From Thermoactinospora rubra (GTDB lineage Bacteria > Actinomycetota > Actinomycetes > Streptosporangiales > Streptosporangiaceae): DNA of 64,000 nucleotides. The notes under the pieces were generated by a model. It ran no database searches and was not told the DNA's origin. It saw only the letters and a list, made by a program, of their open reading frames with translations. Position numbers and translations under genes: made by a program. Shown piece after piece: positions 51,103 through 59,944 of this stretch; the first letter of the stretch is position 1; each line of letters begins with the position of its first letter. The stretch covers positions 1 to 64,000 of the forward strand of contig NZ_MSZZ01000022.1 in assembly GCF_002093975.1 (NCBI RefSeq), read 5' to 3'.

Positions 51103-54060
51103 ATGCGGGTAGAGATCCTGGGCGCCGCGCGGGCCGACGGCGCGCAGGTCGGCGGTCCGCGGCTGCGCCGGCTGCTCGTGCTGCTCGCTCTGGAGGCGGG
51201 CCGGATCGTCCCCGCCGCGCGGCTCGTCGACGGCCTGTACGGCGAGCGCCCGCCGGACGACGCGGCCAACGCCCTGCAGTCCCAGGTCTCCAGGTTGCGC
51301 CGGCTCATCGGGCGCGAGGTGGTGGAGTTCCACCCGGCCGGCTACCGCCTGGCCGTCGATCCCCTCGACGTCGACGCGCACCGCTTCCGCCACCTGGCCG
51401 CCGAAGGCGCCGCAGCCCTGGCGAGGGGCGACGCCGGGCGTGCCGCCGGGCTGCTGCGCGAGGCGCTGGCGCTGTGGCAGGGCCCGCCCGAGGCCCCTGA
51501 GCCCCTGGTCGCGCCGCTGCAGGAGGTGTGGCTGTCGGCCGTCGAGGACCGCGTCCAGGCCGACCTGGAGCTGGGCCGCCACCGTGACCTGGTCTCCGAG
51601 CTGCGCGAGCTGGTCGAGCGCCACCCCCTGCGCGAACGCCTGCGCGCCCAGCTGATGCGGGCCCTGCACGGCAGCGGCCGGCAGGCCGAGGCGCTGGCCG
51701 CCTTCGAGGAGGGCCGCCGCGTCCTGGACGAGGAGCTGGGCGTCCAGCCCGGCGCCGAGCTGGCCGGCGCCCACCTCGACGTGCTGCGCGCCGAACCCGC
51801 GCCGAGCCGGGCGCGGCGCGGCCTGCGCGCCCAGCTCACCAGCTTCGTCGGCCGCGGCGAGGACCTGGCCAGGGTGGGCGCGCTGCTGGAGCGGTCCCGG
51901 CTCGTCACGCTCATCGGCGCGGGCGGCGCGGGCAAGACCAGGCTGGCGGTCGAGGCGGCCGAGCGCGCCCCCGGCGACGTGTGCGTCGTGGAGCTGGCGC
52001 CGGTGCTCCACGACGACGGCGTCCCGGCGGCCGTGCTCGACGCGCTGGGCATCCGGGAGGCGACGCTGGGCGCCAGGACCGGCGGACCCGAGCCGCCCGC
52101 GCTGGACCCCGCCGAGCGGCTGGTCACCGCGCTGGCCGAGCGCAAGCTGCTGCTCGTGCTCGACAACTGCGAGCACGTGATCGGCGCCGCCGCGGAGCTG
52201 GCCGACCTGCTGCTGGCCGCCTGCCCGGGGCTGCGCGTGCTGGCCACCAGCCGGGAGGCGCTGGGCATCACCGGCGAGGCCATCCACCCGGTCGCGCCGC
52301 TGCGCCTGCCGCCGCCCGGCGCGCCCGACCCGCTGGACTTCCCCGCGGTCCGGCTGTTCGCCGACCGGGCGGCCGCGGTCGTGCCGGGCTTCGCCGTGGA
52401 CGCCGCGACCGCGCCGCTGGTCACCCAGGTCTGCCGGGCACTGGACGGGCTGCCGCTGGCCATCGAGCTGGCCGCCGCCCGGCTGCGCACGCTGTCGCTG
52501 GCCGAGCTGGCCGCCCGGCTGGACGACCGGTTCCGGCTGCTGAGCCGCGGCAGCCGTACGGCGTTGCCACGCCACCAGGCGCTCCGCGCGGTGGTGGCGT
52601 GGAGCTGGGACCTGCTGGACGCCGACGAGCAGGCGATGGCCAGGCGGCTGACGGTGTTCGTGGGCGGGGCGACGATCGAGGCGGCCGAGCGCGTGTGCGG
52701 GCTGCCGGCCGAGGTGCTGCTGTCGCTGGCGGACAAGTCGCTCGTGGAGGTCGTGGACGGGCGCTACCGCATGCTGGAGACCATCCGGGCCTACTGCGCC
52801 GAACACCTGGCCGAGGCGGGCGAGGTGGAGGACGTACGGCGGGCGCACGCGCGGTGGTGCCTGGCCCTGGCCGAGGCGGCCGAGCCCCACCTGCGCCGGG
52901 CCGAGCAGCTGGAGTGGCTGCGGCGGCTGGACGAGGAGCGCGACGACCTGCACGCCGCGCTGCGCTGGGCGATCGACTCCGGCGATGCGGAGCTGGGCCT
53001 GCGCCTGACGGCCGCGCTGGCGTGCTATTGGTGGCTGCGCGGCCACCGGGGGGTCAGCGCCGCGCTGGCGACCGAGCTGTTGGAGCGGGTCGGCGAGCCG
53101 CCGGAGGGCCGCTGGGAGGAGTTCGTGACCTGCGTGCTGGTCGCCGGCTGGTCGGGCGGGACGCCGCCGCGGGCCGAGGAGTGGCTGGCGCGGCTGCGGG
53201 CGAGCGTGACGATGAAGAACTTCCCGTACCGGCTGGAGTTCCTGACCATGATCCTGTCGATGTTCCTGGGGCCGCCCGAAGACCTCGACACGGAGACCGC
53301 GCGGACGCTGCTGACCTTGGACATGACGCCGTGGGTCAGGGCGCTCAGCCACGCCGGGCAGGGGTTCATCCGGGTCAACCTCGGCGAGGCGGACCTCGCG
53401 CGGGCCGAGCTGGAGCGGGCTCTGGAGGGCTTCCACGCCATCGGCGACCGCTGGGGCGCCACGCTCGCGCTGGCGGGGCTGGCCGACCTGGCCTTCCAGG
53501 AGGGCGACTACGCCACCGTGCTGAAGCTGGTGGAGCAGTCGCTGGAGCTGTCCCATCAGCTCGGCTCGACCCCCGACGTGGCCGACTACCTGTGCCGCCG
53601 GGGCGACTGCCTGGTCCGGCTGGGCGACCTGGGGCAGGCCCGCGACTGCTACCTGCGCGCCGCCGAGCTCGCCCGCCGGGTGGGCTCGCCGGAGAACCTC
53701 GCCAACGCCTACCTCGGCCTGGGTGAGGTGGCCACGGCCGAGGGCGACTTCGAGCGGGCCGGGGCGCTGCTGAACCAGGCGTTGCACACCTGCCCGCCCA
53801 GCTGGTACGCCCACGTGGAACTCCGCCACCGCACGCTCCTGGCCCGGGCCCGGCTGGAGCTGGCCGGCGGCGACGCGGCGGCGGCCGAGCGGCTGTCGGT
53901 CGAGGCGCTGGCGGCGTGCGCGCGCACCAACCGCTACCTGGCGCGGCAGGCCGTCGAGACGCTGGCCGAGCTGGCCCGGCGGCGCGGCGACGAGGAGCGG
54001 GCCGCGCTGCTGGACGGCATGTCGCCGGCGCAGGCCCTGGCGGCCGTCAGCGCGCGGTAG
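51103..54060 (+). CDS. Large SARP/AfsR-type regulator with NB-ARC ATPase
   Basis: The 985-residue protein has an N-terminal winged helix (Trans_reg_C, residues 1-85), a bacterial transcriptional activator domain (BTAD, about 90-240), and an NB-ARC-type ATPase with Walker A LIGAGGAGKTRLAVEAA near 270-286 and VLDNCEHV near 350. The C-terminal half is helical and TPR-like (RAELERALEGFHAIGDRWG, ESLELSHQLGSTPDVADYL). AfsR-type regulators activate secondary metabolism or transport genes. It directly precedes an MFS pump 34 bp away, which is a likely target. Confidence 0.92.
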   Translation: MRVEILGAARADGAQVGGPRLRRLLVLLALEAGRIVPAARLVDGLYGERPPDDAANALQSQVSRLRRLIGREVVEFHPAGYRLAVDPLDVDAHRFRHLAAEGAAALARGDAGRAAGLLREALALWQGPPEAPEPLVAPLQEVWLSAVEDRVQADLELGRHRDLVSELRELVERHPLRERLRAQLMRALHGSGRQAEALAAFEEGRRVLDEELGVQPGAELAGAHLDVLRAEPAPSRARRGLRAQLTSFVGRGEDLARVGALLERSRLVTLIGAGGAGKTRLAVEAAERAPGDVCVVELAPVLHDDGVPAAVLDALGIREATLGARTGGPEPPALDPAERLVTALAERKLLLVLDNCEHVIGAAAELADLLLAACPGLRVLATSREALGITGEAIHPVAPLRLPPPGAPDPLDFPAVRLFADRAAAVVPGFAVDAATAPLVTQVCRALDGLPLAIELAAARLRTLSLAELAARLDDRFRLLSRGSRTALPRHQALRAVVAWSWDLLDADEQAMARRLTVFVGGATIEAAERVCGLPAEVLLSLADKSLVEVVDGRYRMLETIRAYCAEHLAEAGEVEDVRRAHARWCLALAEAAEPHLRRAEQLEWLRRLDEERDDLHAALRWAIDSGDAELGLRLTAALACYWWLRGHRGVSAALATELLERVGEPPEGRWEEFVTCVLVAGWSGGTPPRAEEWLARLRASVTMKNFPYRLEFLTMILSMFLGPPEDLDTETARTLLTLDMTPWVRALSHAGQGFIRVNLGEADLARAELERALEGFHAIGDRWGATLALAGLADLAFQEGDYATVLKLVEQSLELSHQLGSTPDVADYLCRRGDCLVRLGDLGQARDCYLRAAELARRVGSPENLANAYLGLGEVATAEGDFERAGALLNQALHTCPPSWYAHVELRHRTLLARARLELAGGDAAAAERLSVEALAACARTNRYLARQAVETLAELARRRGDEERAALLDGMSPAQALAAVSAR

Positions 54061-54094
54061 GCCGTTCGTCAGCGGCGCCCGCCACGCTGCGGGC

Positions 54095-55594
54095 ATGAAG
54101 AAGATCCCCAAGGGCGCCGTCCTGGCCCTGTGCTGCGTGGCCACCCTGCTGCTCACCGTCGACCTGACCGTGCTGCACCTGGCCATGCCGCGGCTGGTGG
54201 CCGACCTCGGCGCCTCCTCCACCCAGTACCTGTGGATCGGCGACATCTACGGCTTCGCCGTGGCGGGCCTGCTCATCACCATGGGCAACGTCGGCGACCG
54301 CATCGGACGCAAGAAGCTGCTGCTGATCGGCTCGGCGGCCTTCGGCGTCGCCTCCCTCGCCACCGCCTACGCGCCCAGCCCCGAACTGCTCATCGCGGCC
54401 CGTGCGCTCCTGGGCGTGGCGGGCGCCACGATCATGCCCTCGACCCTGTCGATCATCCGCAACGTCTTCACCGACCCCGGCGAGCGCACCGCCGCCGTCG
54501 GCCTGTGGAGCGGGATGAACGCGGCGGGCTTCGCGCTCGGCCCGGTGGTCGGCGGCCTGCTGCTCGACCGCTTCTGGTGGGGCTCGGTCTTCCTGATCAA
54601 CGTGCCCGTCATGGCGGTCGTCCTGGTCGGCGGGCTCATCGTGCTGCCGGAGTCGAGGAACCCCGACCCCGGCCGCATCGACCCGGCCAGCGTCGCGCTG
54701 TCGTTCACCGGGCTGGTCGCCCTCGTCTACGCCATCAAGGAGGCGGCCGACAAGGGCCTCGGGCACGCCGACGTGCTCGTGGCCGGCGTGCTCGGCGTCG
54801 TCGCGCTGGCGGTCTTCACGCTCCGGCAGACCCGGCTGGCCGACCCGCTGATCGACGTGCGGCTGTTCCGCCGGCGGGCCTTCAGCGCCTCGATCGGCAC
54901 GAACGTGCTCGGCATCTTCTCCATGATGGCCATGTCGCTGATCTTCGCCTGGTACTTCCAGCTCGTGCTGGGCTGGTCGCCGCTGCAGGCGGGCCTGGCC
55001 GGGCTGCCCGGCGGGCTGGCCGGCGGCATCGGGGGCGTGCTGGCCGCCAAGCTCATCCCCGCCCTGGGCAGGAACGGCGTCGTGGCGCTCGGCCTGCTGC
55101 TGACGGCCGGGGCGTTCGGCTACTACGGCACGCTCGGCACCGAGCTGAACTACCTGGCGCTGCTGCCGGTGATGCTGGTCGGCGGCATCGGGATCGGGCT
55201 GACCTTCACCGTCAACAACGACAACGTGCTGGCCGCCGCGCCGCGCGAGCGGGCGGGCGCCGCCGCCGCGGTCTCCGAGACCTCCTTCGAGCTCGGCGCC
55301 GCCCTGGGCATCGCCGTCCTGGGCACCGTGCTCAACACCGTCTACAGCGCGACCATGACCGGACCGGCCGTGGCGCGCGAGTCGATCGCCGGGGCCCTGG
55401 AGTACGCCGCGACGCTTCCCGCCGACCAGGCCGCGCAGGTGGTCCAGGCGGCGCGGCTGGCCTTCGTCGAAGGCGTGCACGCCACGGGGACGGTGACGGC
55501 GATCCTGCTAGCGTGCGTGGCTGTGCTCGCGTTCCTCGGCCTTCGGGGCGTGCCGAAGGTGATCCCTGAGGAGGTCCTGGCCGCCCGCCAGTGA
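54095..55594 (+). CDS. MFS drug:H+ antiporter, DHA2 (EmrB/QacA) type
   Basis: The 499-residue protein has 14 hydrophobic segments. The motif A region is GNVGDRIGRKKLLLIGSAAF near residues 67-86, and motif C-like GMNAAGFALGPVVGGLL near 140-156. DHA2 pumps export drugs and antiseptics. It follows the SARP regulator by 34 bp on the same strand; the pair may form a resistance or export unit. The last 87 bp overlap the remnant on the minus strand. Confidence 0.93.
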   Translation: MKKIPKGAVLALCCVATLLLTVDLTVLHLAMPRLVADLGASSTQYLWIGDIYGFAVAGLLITMGNVGDRIGRKKLLLIGSAAFGVASLATAYAPSPELLIAARALLGVAGATIMPSTLSIIRNVFTDPGERTAAVGLWSGMNAAGFALGPVVGGLLLDRFWWGSVFLINVPVMAVVLVGGLIVLPESRNPDPGRIDPASVALSFTGLVALVYAIKEAADKGLGHADVLVAGVLGVVALAVFTLRQTRLADPLIDVRLFRRRAFSASIGTNVLGIFSMMAMSLIFAWYFQLVLGWSPLQAGLAGLPGGLAGGIGGVLAAKLIPALGRNGVVALGLLLTAGAFGYYGTLGTELNYLALLPVMLVGGIGIGLTFTVNNDNVLAAAPRERAGAAAAVSETSFELGAALGIAVLGTVLNTVYSATMTGPAVARESIAGALEYAATLPADQAAQVVQAARLAFVEGVHATGTVTAILLACVAVLAFLGLRGVPKVIPEEVLAARQ

Positions 55595-55798
55595 CCGCAG
55601 GCGCGCCAGCGTCAGCACCGAGGCCAGCGCCGTCAGCACCGGCGGCACCCAGAACGCCGCGCCCGGGCCGAACGCCTCGGTCCCGGCCGGGCCGTACGCG
55701 CCGGTGGGCCACTCCACCAGCAGCAGGACGCCCAGTTGCAGCATCGCGTACGGCAGGCGGGCGACCAGGGCGGGCAGGAGGAAGCGCCAGACTCCGGG
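55508..55798 (-). pseudogene. Remnant of a second MFS transporter gene, internally deleted
   Basis: Read on the minus strand, the sequence starts with SPGVWRFLLPALVARLPYAM LQLGVLLLVE, typical of an MFS first membrane segment. After a short PTGAYGPAGTEAFGPG it jumps to AAFWVPPVLTALASVLTLARL, typical of the last membrane segment. About 330 residues expected between them are missing. No good start codon precedes the first segment; the only ATG (55744) lies inside it. It begins 25 bp after the stop of the lipoprotein gene. It is probably a dead gene left by a deletion. Confidence 0.7.
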
Positions 55799-55822
55799 CG
55801 ACGCCGACGCCCGGCGCCTGGG

Positions 55823-56731
55823 TCAGAGGCTGGCCGGGCAGCGCACCGTGCGCTCCTGGCGCAGGTCGCCCAGGCGGCGGCCGATCATGCGGGCCAGGCC
55901 CTCGATCGCCCGGATGCCGCTGCCCTCCCCCGGCTGCATGTCGGTCTGCACGGCCAGCAGCAGGTCGCGGCCCGGGCCGCTGATGCGGCCGTAGCTGGTG
56001 ACCGCCCAGGTGTTGCCCCTGAACGGGCGCGGCGTCCAGCCGTTCTTCAGCGCCACCTTCTCCCCCGGCCGCGCCGCCGCGCTCACGCCCCACGCCTGGT
56101 CACGCATCACCCTGCCCATCAGCGACAGCACCAGCGACCGGTCCCGCTCGGTCAGGCCCCGCCCGCCCTTGACCAGCAGCTTCAGCAGGCGGATCCGGTC
56201 GGCGGGGCTGGTGGTGGTGCCGCCCCAGAAGCGCGAGGGCCCCGGCACGGTCTCGCGCATGCCGACCAGGCGGTAGAAGCGGGCCATGGCGCCGCCTCCG
56301 CCGACCCGCCACCACAGGGCGTCGGCGGCGCCGTTGTCGCTCTCGCGGATCATGCGGGCGGCCAGGTCGCGTTCGGCCGGGGAGAGCCGGTGGCGGCGCT
56401 GGAGCAGCGCGGCGAGGATGTCGACCTTGGAGCCGCTCGCCGTGATCATGTCGCGCTGGTGCTCGCGGTGGCCCAGCCGTATGCCGGTGGCCAGGTCGTG
56501 GGCGCTGAAGGCGATCCGTCCCGGCTGCCGGGCCAGGTAGCGTCTCAGGTCGCGTTCGAGGCGGGCGCGTGCGGCACGCTCTGCCTTCTTGTCCCGAAAT
56601 TTCAGGATGCAGGGTGGTGGTTCGGTCTCGCGCACCGTGACCGGGCCGGGCTGGGGACCTGTCGTCGCACGCCGCACTCCGCAGCCGGTCACCGCCAGCA
56701 CCACTGCCAGCGCGACGCCGAGCCACCGCAT
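55823..56731 (-). CDS. Class A beta-lactamase-like lipoprotein
   Basis: The 302-residue protein has a lipoprotein signal (ALAVVLAVTGC lipobox) and a serine beta-lactamase/transpeptidase fold with S-x-x-K in TASGSKVDIL, S-D-N in IRESDNGAADAL, and KNGW in the place of K-T-G. The classical E166 loop (ExxLN) is not obvious, so it may be a penicillin-recognising peptidase or an inactive relative, not a true beta-lactamase. The ATG at 56731 is preferred with GGGGG 8 nt upstream; an ATG at 56755 is also in frame. Confidence 0.82.
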   Translation of the reverse strand: MRWLGVALAVVLAVTGCGVRRATTGPQPGPVTVRETEPPPCILKFRDKKAERAARARLERDLRRYLARQPGRIAFSAHDLATGIRLGHREHQRDMITASGSKVDILAALLQRRHRLSPAERDLAARMIRESDNGAADALWWRVGGGGAMARFYRLVGMRETVPGPSRFWGGTTTSPADRIRLLKLLVKGGRGLTERDRSLVLSLMGRVMRDQAWGVSAAARPGEKVALKNGWTPRPFRGNTWAVTSYGRISGPGRDLLLAVQTDMQPGEGSGIRAIEGLARMIGRRLGDLRQERTVRCPASL

Positions 56732-56773
56732 GCCGTACCCCCGAAGAAAGACCATTCATCGGGGGATGAGGCG

Positions 56774-57910
56774 TCAATTCCCGCCCGTGCGGCTCATCAC
56801 ACCCTTGCGGAAGGGCGCGGCATATGCCCACTGCCAGGCGAGCTCGACCGGGCCGCGCGAGAACCGCCGCAGCCACAGGGAGGCCAGGATCATGAAGCTC
56901 ACGCAGATGAGCGCCCACAGGAGCGGGACCCACCAGGGACGCAGCCAGTCCAGCCGGGCCGCCAGCCCCAGGCCCCAGCCGTAGCACAGCGCGCCGGCGA
57001 CCAGGTTCTGGAACACGTAGCACGACAACGCGGTCCGGCCCACGTCGGTGAGGCCGCGCCTGATCGGGCCGGCAGGGCCGCGCATCCGCAGCACGATCGA
57101 GGTGATCAGTCCCAGCAGGCCCAGCGCGACCAGCGGCGGCAGGATGTAGCGGTCCACCGCGAACCAGGCGGGCCCGGCGTAGGAGGTGAGGAGGTTGAGC
57201 GGCGCCGCCACGCCCAGGCCCAGGATCGCCAGCCTCCTGCGCAGCGCCTCGCCCTCCGGCTCGAACACGCCCGCGCGCAGCAGCCGGGAGCCCAGCAGGA
57301 ACAGCACGATGCCCATCGGGATGATGAAGATCAGCTCGGCGCGGTACAGGCCGGGGTTCTGCAGGCGGGAGGCGACCTGGTCGGCCCAGCTGCCCTGGGT
57401 GAAGAGCGTGCTGCCCGCAGGCTCGGGGGGCTGCGCGCCGCCGTACAGCATCGCCAGCGTGAGCAGCCCCACCAGCGCGACGTGGACGGCCCCCGCTCCG
57501 ATCATCCACGCCCGCACGACCCGGTCGCTCCTGCCGATGAGGTAGGCGACGATCATCGAGGTGACCGCGTAGCCCATGAGCACGTCGAACTCGAAGATCA
57601 GGACGTAGTGCAGGACCCCCTCGGCGAGCAGCAGCGCGGCCCGCCACAGGTACCGGCCCGGCCAGCGCATGCCCTTGCGGACCGCGCTGCGGTACTGGAT
57701 CTCCAGCCCCACGCCGAACAGCAGCGTGAGCAGGCCCAGGAACTTGCCGTTGGTCAGGAACCTCAGGAAGGTCTCCACCGCGCCGCTCTGCCCGCCCAGG
57801 CCCAGCAGGTCGGCGGGCCCGCCGGGCGCGGTGAAGATCCAGATGTTGGTCCCGAGCGTGCCCAGGATGGCCACGCCGCGCAGGACGTCCAGCGCTTCGA
57901 TCCGCTTCAT
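56774..57910 (-). CDS. DUF418 membrane protein
   Basis: The 378-residue protein has about ten hydrophobic segments and matches the DUF418 family: RIEALDVLRGVAILGTLGTNIWIF start, KFLGLLTLLFGVGLEIQ, FEFDVLMGYAVTSMIVAYLIGRS and the end GRTALSCYVFQNLVAGALCYGWGL with WQWAYAAPFRKG. The fold is related to acyltransferase-3-like proteins; the function is unknown. ATG at 57910. It precedes the lipoprotein on the same strand, 42 bp apart. Confidence 0.88.
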   Translation of the reverse strand: MKRIEALDVLRGVAILGTLGTNIWIFTAPGGPADLLGLGGQSGAVETFLRFLTNGKFLGLLTLLFGVGLEIQYRSAVRKGMRWPGRYLWRAALLLAEGVLHYVLIFEFDVLMGYAVTSMIVAYLIGRSDRVVRAWMIGAGAVHVALVGLLTLAMLYGGAQPPEPAGSTLFTQGSWADQVASRLQNPGLYRAELIFIIPMGIVLFLLGSRLLRAGVFEPEGEALRRRLAILGLGVAAPLNLLTSYAGPAWFAVDRYILPPLVALGLLGLITSIVLRMRGPAGPIRRGLTDVGRTALSCYVFQNLVAGALCYGWGLGLAARLDWLRPWWVPLLWALICVSFMILASLWLRRFSRGPVELAWQWAYAAPFRKGVMSRTGGN

Positions 57911-57998
57911 GCCTCCATGCTCAAGGCGTGATCATGCGCTTTTGTCGGCGTGCAGGGCGATTGTCCGGCTACATCGATGGATGTACGGCGATCCGCCT

Positions 57999-58871
57999 TT
58001 AGAGATGTTCGTGGAGGAATTCGGCCGTGGCGTCGACGGCCTGGGTGACGTACGGCTCGACGTCGTAGAGGTCGACGTGCTCCCGGGCATCCAGCCACAC
58101 CAGCCGCTTGGGCTCCGACAGCCGCTTGAACGCCTCCTCCGCGCCCTCCGGCGAGCAGTAGCGGTCCACCACGCCGTGCACGATCAGGGCCGGCTTGGGC
58201 GACAGGAAGTCCGCGCCCATCATGTTGTCCACGGTGATCAGTTCGAGGACGCTCGCCCTGGTCACCTCGTTGCGCCAGCCCGGCGAGGCGCCGCGGTCGG
58301 TGCCGTAGTAGGCGAAGGGCTCCTCGCCCGGCATGGCCGCCTCGCCCTCGGCGGCCACCGCGGGAAGGTACTCGACCGGTCCGCCCTGGTCCTGGCGCTC
58401 CAGGATCTCGGTGAAGGACGCCAGCGCGGCCTGGTAGTCCATGCCGGCGCGCATGCCGTACGGGTTGTTGTAGGCCCCGGCGATGCCCGCGAAGACCTTC
58501 ACCCGCGGGTCGAAGGCGGCGAACTTCAGGGCGTACCCGGCGCCGAGGCAGATGCCCACCGCGCCGATCCGCTCCCGGTCGACCTCGGGCCTGCCGCGCA
58601 GGAACGACACGGCCGCGCGCAGGTCGTGCAGCTTGCCCTGGGGGTCCTCGTGCCGCCTCGGCTCGCCGTCCGACTCGCCCCAGTTGCGGTGGTCGAAGGC
58701 CAGCGTGACGTAGCCGCGTGCGGTCAGGCGCTCGGCGTACCGCCCGGTCACCTGGCCGCGCACGCCGGTGAACGGGCCGGTGAGGACGAGCGCGGGATGC
58801 GGGCCGTCGCCCTCGGGCACGCGCAGGTCGCCCACCAGCCGCAGGCCCTCGCAGGGGAACTCGACTCTCAT
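57999..58871 (-). CDS. Alpha/beta hydrolase, dienelactone-hydrolase-like
   Basis: The 290-residue protein has an alpha/beta hydrolase fold: LVLTGPFTGVRGQ oxyanion region, FDHRNWGESDGE, the nucleophile elbow VGICLGAGYAL with Cys (as in dienelactone hydrolases) near residue 106, and the catalytic pair near HGVVDRYCSPEGA and DAREHVDLY. The substrate is unknown. The ATG at 58871 is used; an ATG four codons upstream is in frame. It lies 88 bp upstream of DUF418 on the same strand. Confidence 0.85.
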   Translation of the reverse strand: MRVEFPCEGLRLVGDLRVPEGDGPHPALVLTGPFTGVRGQVTGRYAERLTARGYVTLAFDHRNWGESDGEPRRHEDPQGKLHDLRAAVSFLRGRPEVDRERIGAVGICLGAGYALKFAAFDPRVKVFAGIAGAYNNPYGMRAGMDYQAALASFTEILERQDQGGPVEYLPAVAAEGEAAMPGEEPFAYYGTDRGASPGWRNEVTRASVLELITVDNMMGADFLSPKPALIVHGVVDRYCSPEGAEEAFKRLSEPKRLVWLDAREHVDLYDVEPYVTQAVDATAEFLHEHL

Positions 58872-59086
58872 GCCGCCCAGCATGCACCTCCCGGTGCTTC
58901 CTCGCCACGCGCCGGGAGGCGGCGCTCGCCGGTGCCGGTGCCCGCACCGGCAAGATGCCCTGGAATCAAGATGCCCCTGGAATTCAGTCCATGTCGGGGC
59001 AGGGAATGCGTATAGTTGCCGTCTGTGAGTGGAGAGTCACCAGAGCCCCCACCTGCCCGCTCTCGTCTGACGACACGGGAGACGTC

Positions 59087-59099
59087 TACATTGGTTCTC
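59087..59099 (+). promoter_or_regulatory. -10 element, leaderless start of the antitoxin
   Basis: TACATT (59087-59092) ends 7 nt before the ATG at 59100, with no ribosome binding site. It fits the leaderless pattern. Confidence 0.4.
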
Positions 59100-59273
59100 A
59101 TGGAAGCCCACGAACAGATCGACTACGACGCCCTGCGACGCCGGTTTCCGTGGGCCGGGATGGTGAGCACAGGAGAACACGATCTTTCTGCGCGATACCG
59201 TGAGATCATGGCGGAGGCACGCCGCGATCGGGAGATCGTCGAAGCCATCGACGCTGTCCGGCGGAGTGCATGA
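59100..59273 (+). CDS. Putative antitoxin paired with the PIN protein
   Basis: The 57-residue protein is small and acidic-basic mixed (MEAHEQIDYDALRRRFPWAG ... SARYREIMAEARRDREIVEAI). I see no ribbon-helix-helix or AbrB signature in it. Its stop overlaps the PIN gene start (ATGA), as usual for toxin-antitoxin pairs, so an antitoxin role is likely from context alone. Base composition is lower in GC than the neighbours. Confidence 0.6.
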   Translation: MEAHEQIDYDALRRRFPWAGMVSTGEHDLSARYREIMAEARRDREIVEAIDAVRRSA

Positions 59274-59707
59274 AGCGTCTGCTCTGTGACACGGGAGTAC
59301 TGATAGCGGTATTCGATCGTGGCGACGTCAACCATGAGCGCTGCGCTCGCCTCCTCCAGGAGGAGACCGGACAGCTCACGATTCCGGAACCCGTTCTCGT
59401 TGAGACGTGCGGTTTCCTCCGGAACCAAGTGCGTAACGGGCCGTCGCTGGAACTCCGCTTTCTGAGCGCAATGCTCCAGGGGGGCGACTTCGAGATAGTC
59501 GATCCCACGCTGGAGGACAGGAGAAGGGCACTCCATCTCTGCGAAATGCTCGTCAGCGGCCCGCTTGGATACGTCGACGGCATCGTTCTGGCGATGGCAG
59601 AACGGCTGAAGATCACTGACATAGCCACGGTCGACTACAAGTTCGTGGGCCTGGGGACACCCCTGAGCCGGATAAAGCCGCTGCGCTGGATCCTTCAGGA
59701 GAGCTGA
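59270..59707 (+). CDS. PIN-domain ribonuclease toxin (VapC-like)
   Basis: The 145-residue protein is a PIN-domain RNase with the acidic residues Asp7 (CDTGVLIAV), Glu45 (VLVETCGFL), Asp103 (YVDGIVLAMAE) and Asp122 (TVDYKF). PIN toxins cut tRNA or rRNA and are held by a co-encoded antitoxin, here the overlapping gene at 59100. The pair lies between a hydrolase and a polyamine operon and is the only such system in the window. Which RNA it cuts is unknown. Confidence 0.88.
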   Translation: MKRLLCDTGVLIAVFDRGDVNHERCARLLQEETGQLTIPEPVLVETCGFLRNQVRNGPSLELRFLSAMLQGGDFEIVDPTLEDRRRALHLCEMLVSGPLGYVDGIVLAMAERLKITDIATVDYKFVGLGTPLSRIKPLRWILQES

Positions 59708-59944
59708 GCGAACTCGTCGGCACGTCGCGAGGCCACGCCTCCGTACGGCAACCGCCGGTCGCCGAAAGCCGTGCGTCGCCTTCAGGGTGCCGAGGTCGCG
59801 GCTTCCGGGCGGCAGTGGTGCGGCACGATGCCGGCGTGATGGGGTCGCACGCGATGCCGGGCAGACCGGTGAGGAAGCGGAAACTCATCGCCAGGGTGCG
59901 GGGTACGCCGGAGGCGGACCCCGCACACGACACAGCCCGAGCCG

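Noticed and set aside
59708..59944. Possible small gene between the PIN toxin and the FAD oxidase
   Set aside because: Open frames exist on both strands but their translations are Arg/Pro/Ala-rich, lack a ribosome binding site and show no recognisable pattern. It is treated as a convergent intergenic gap.
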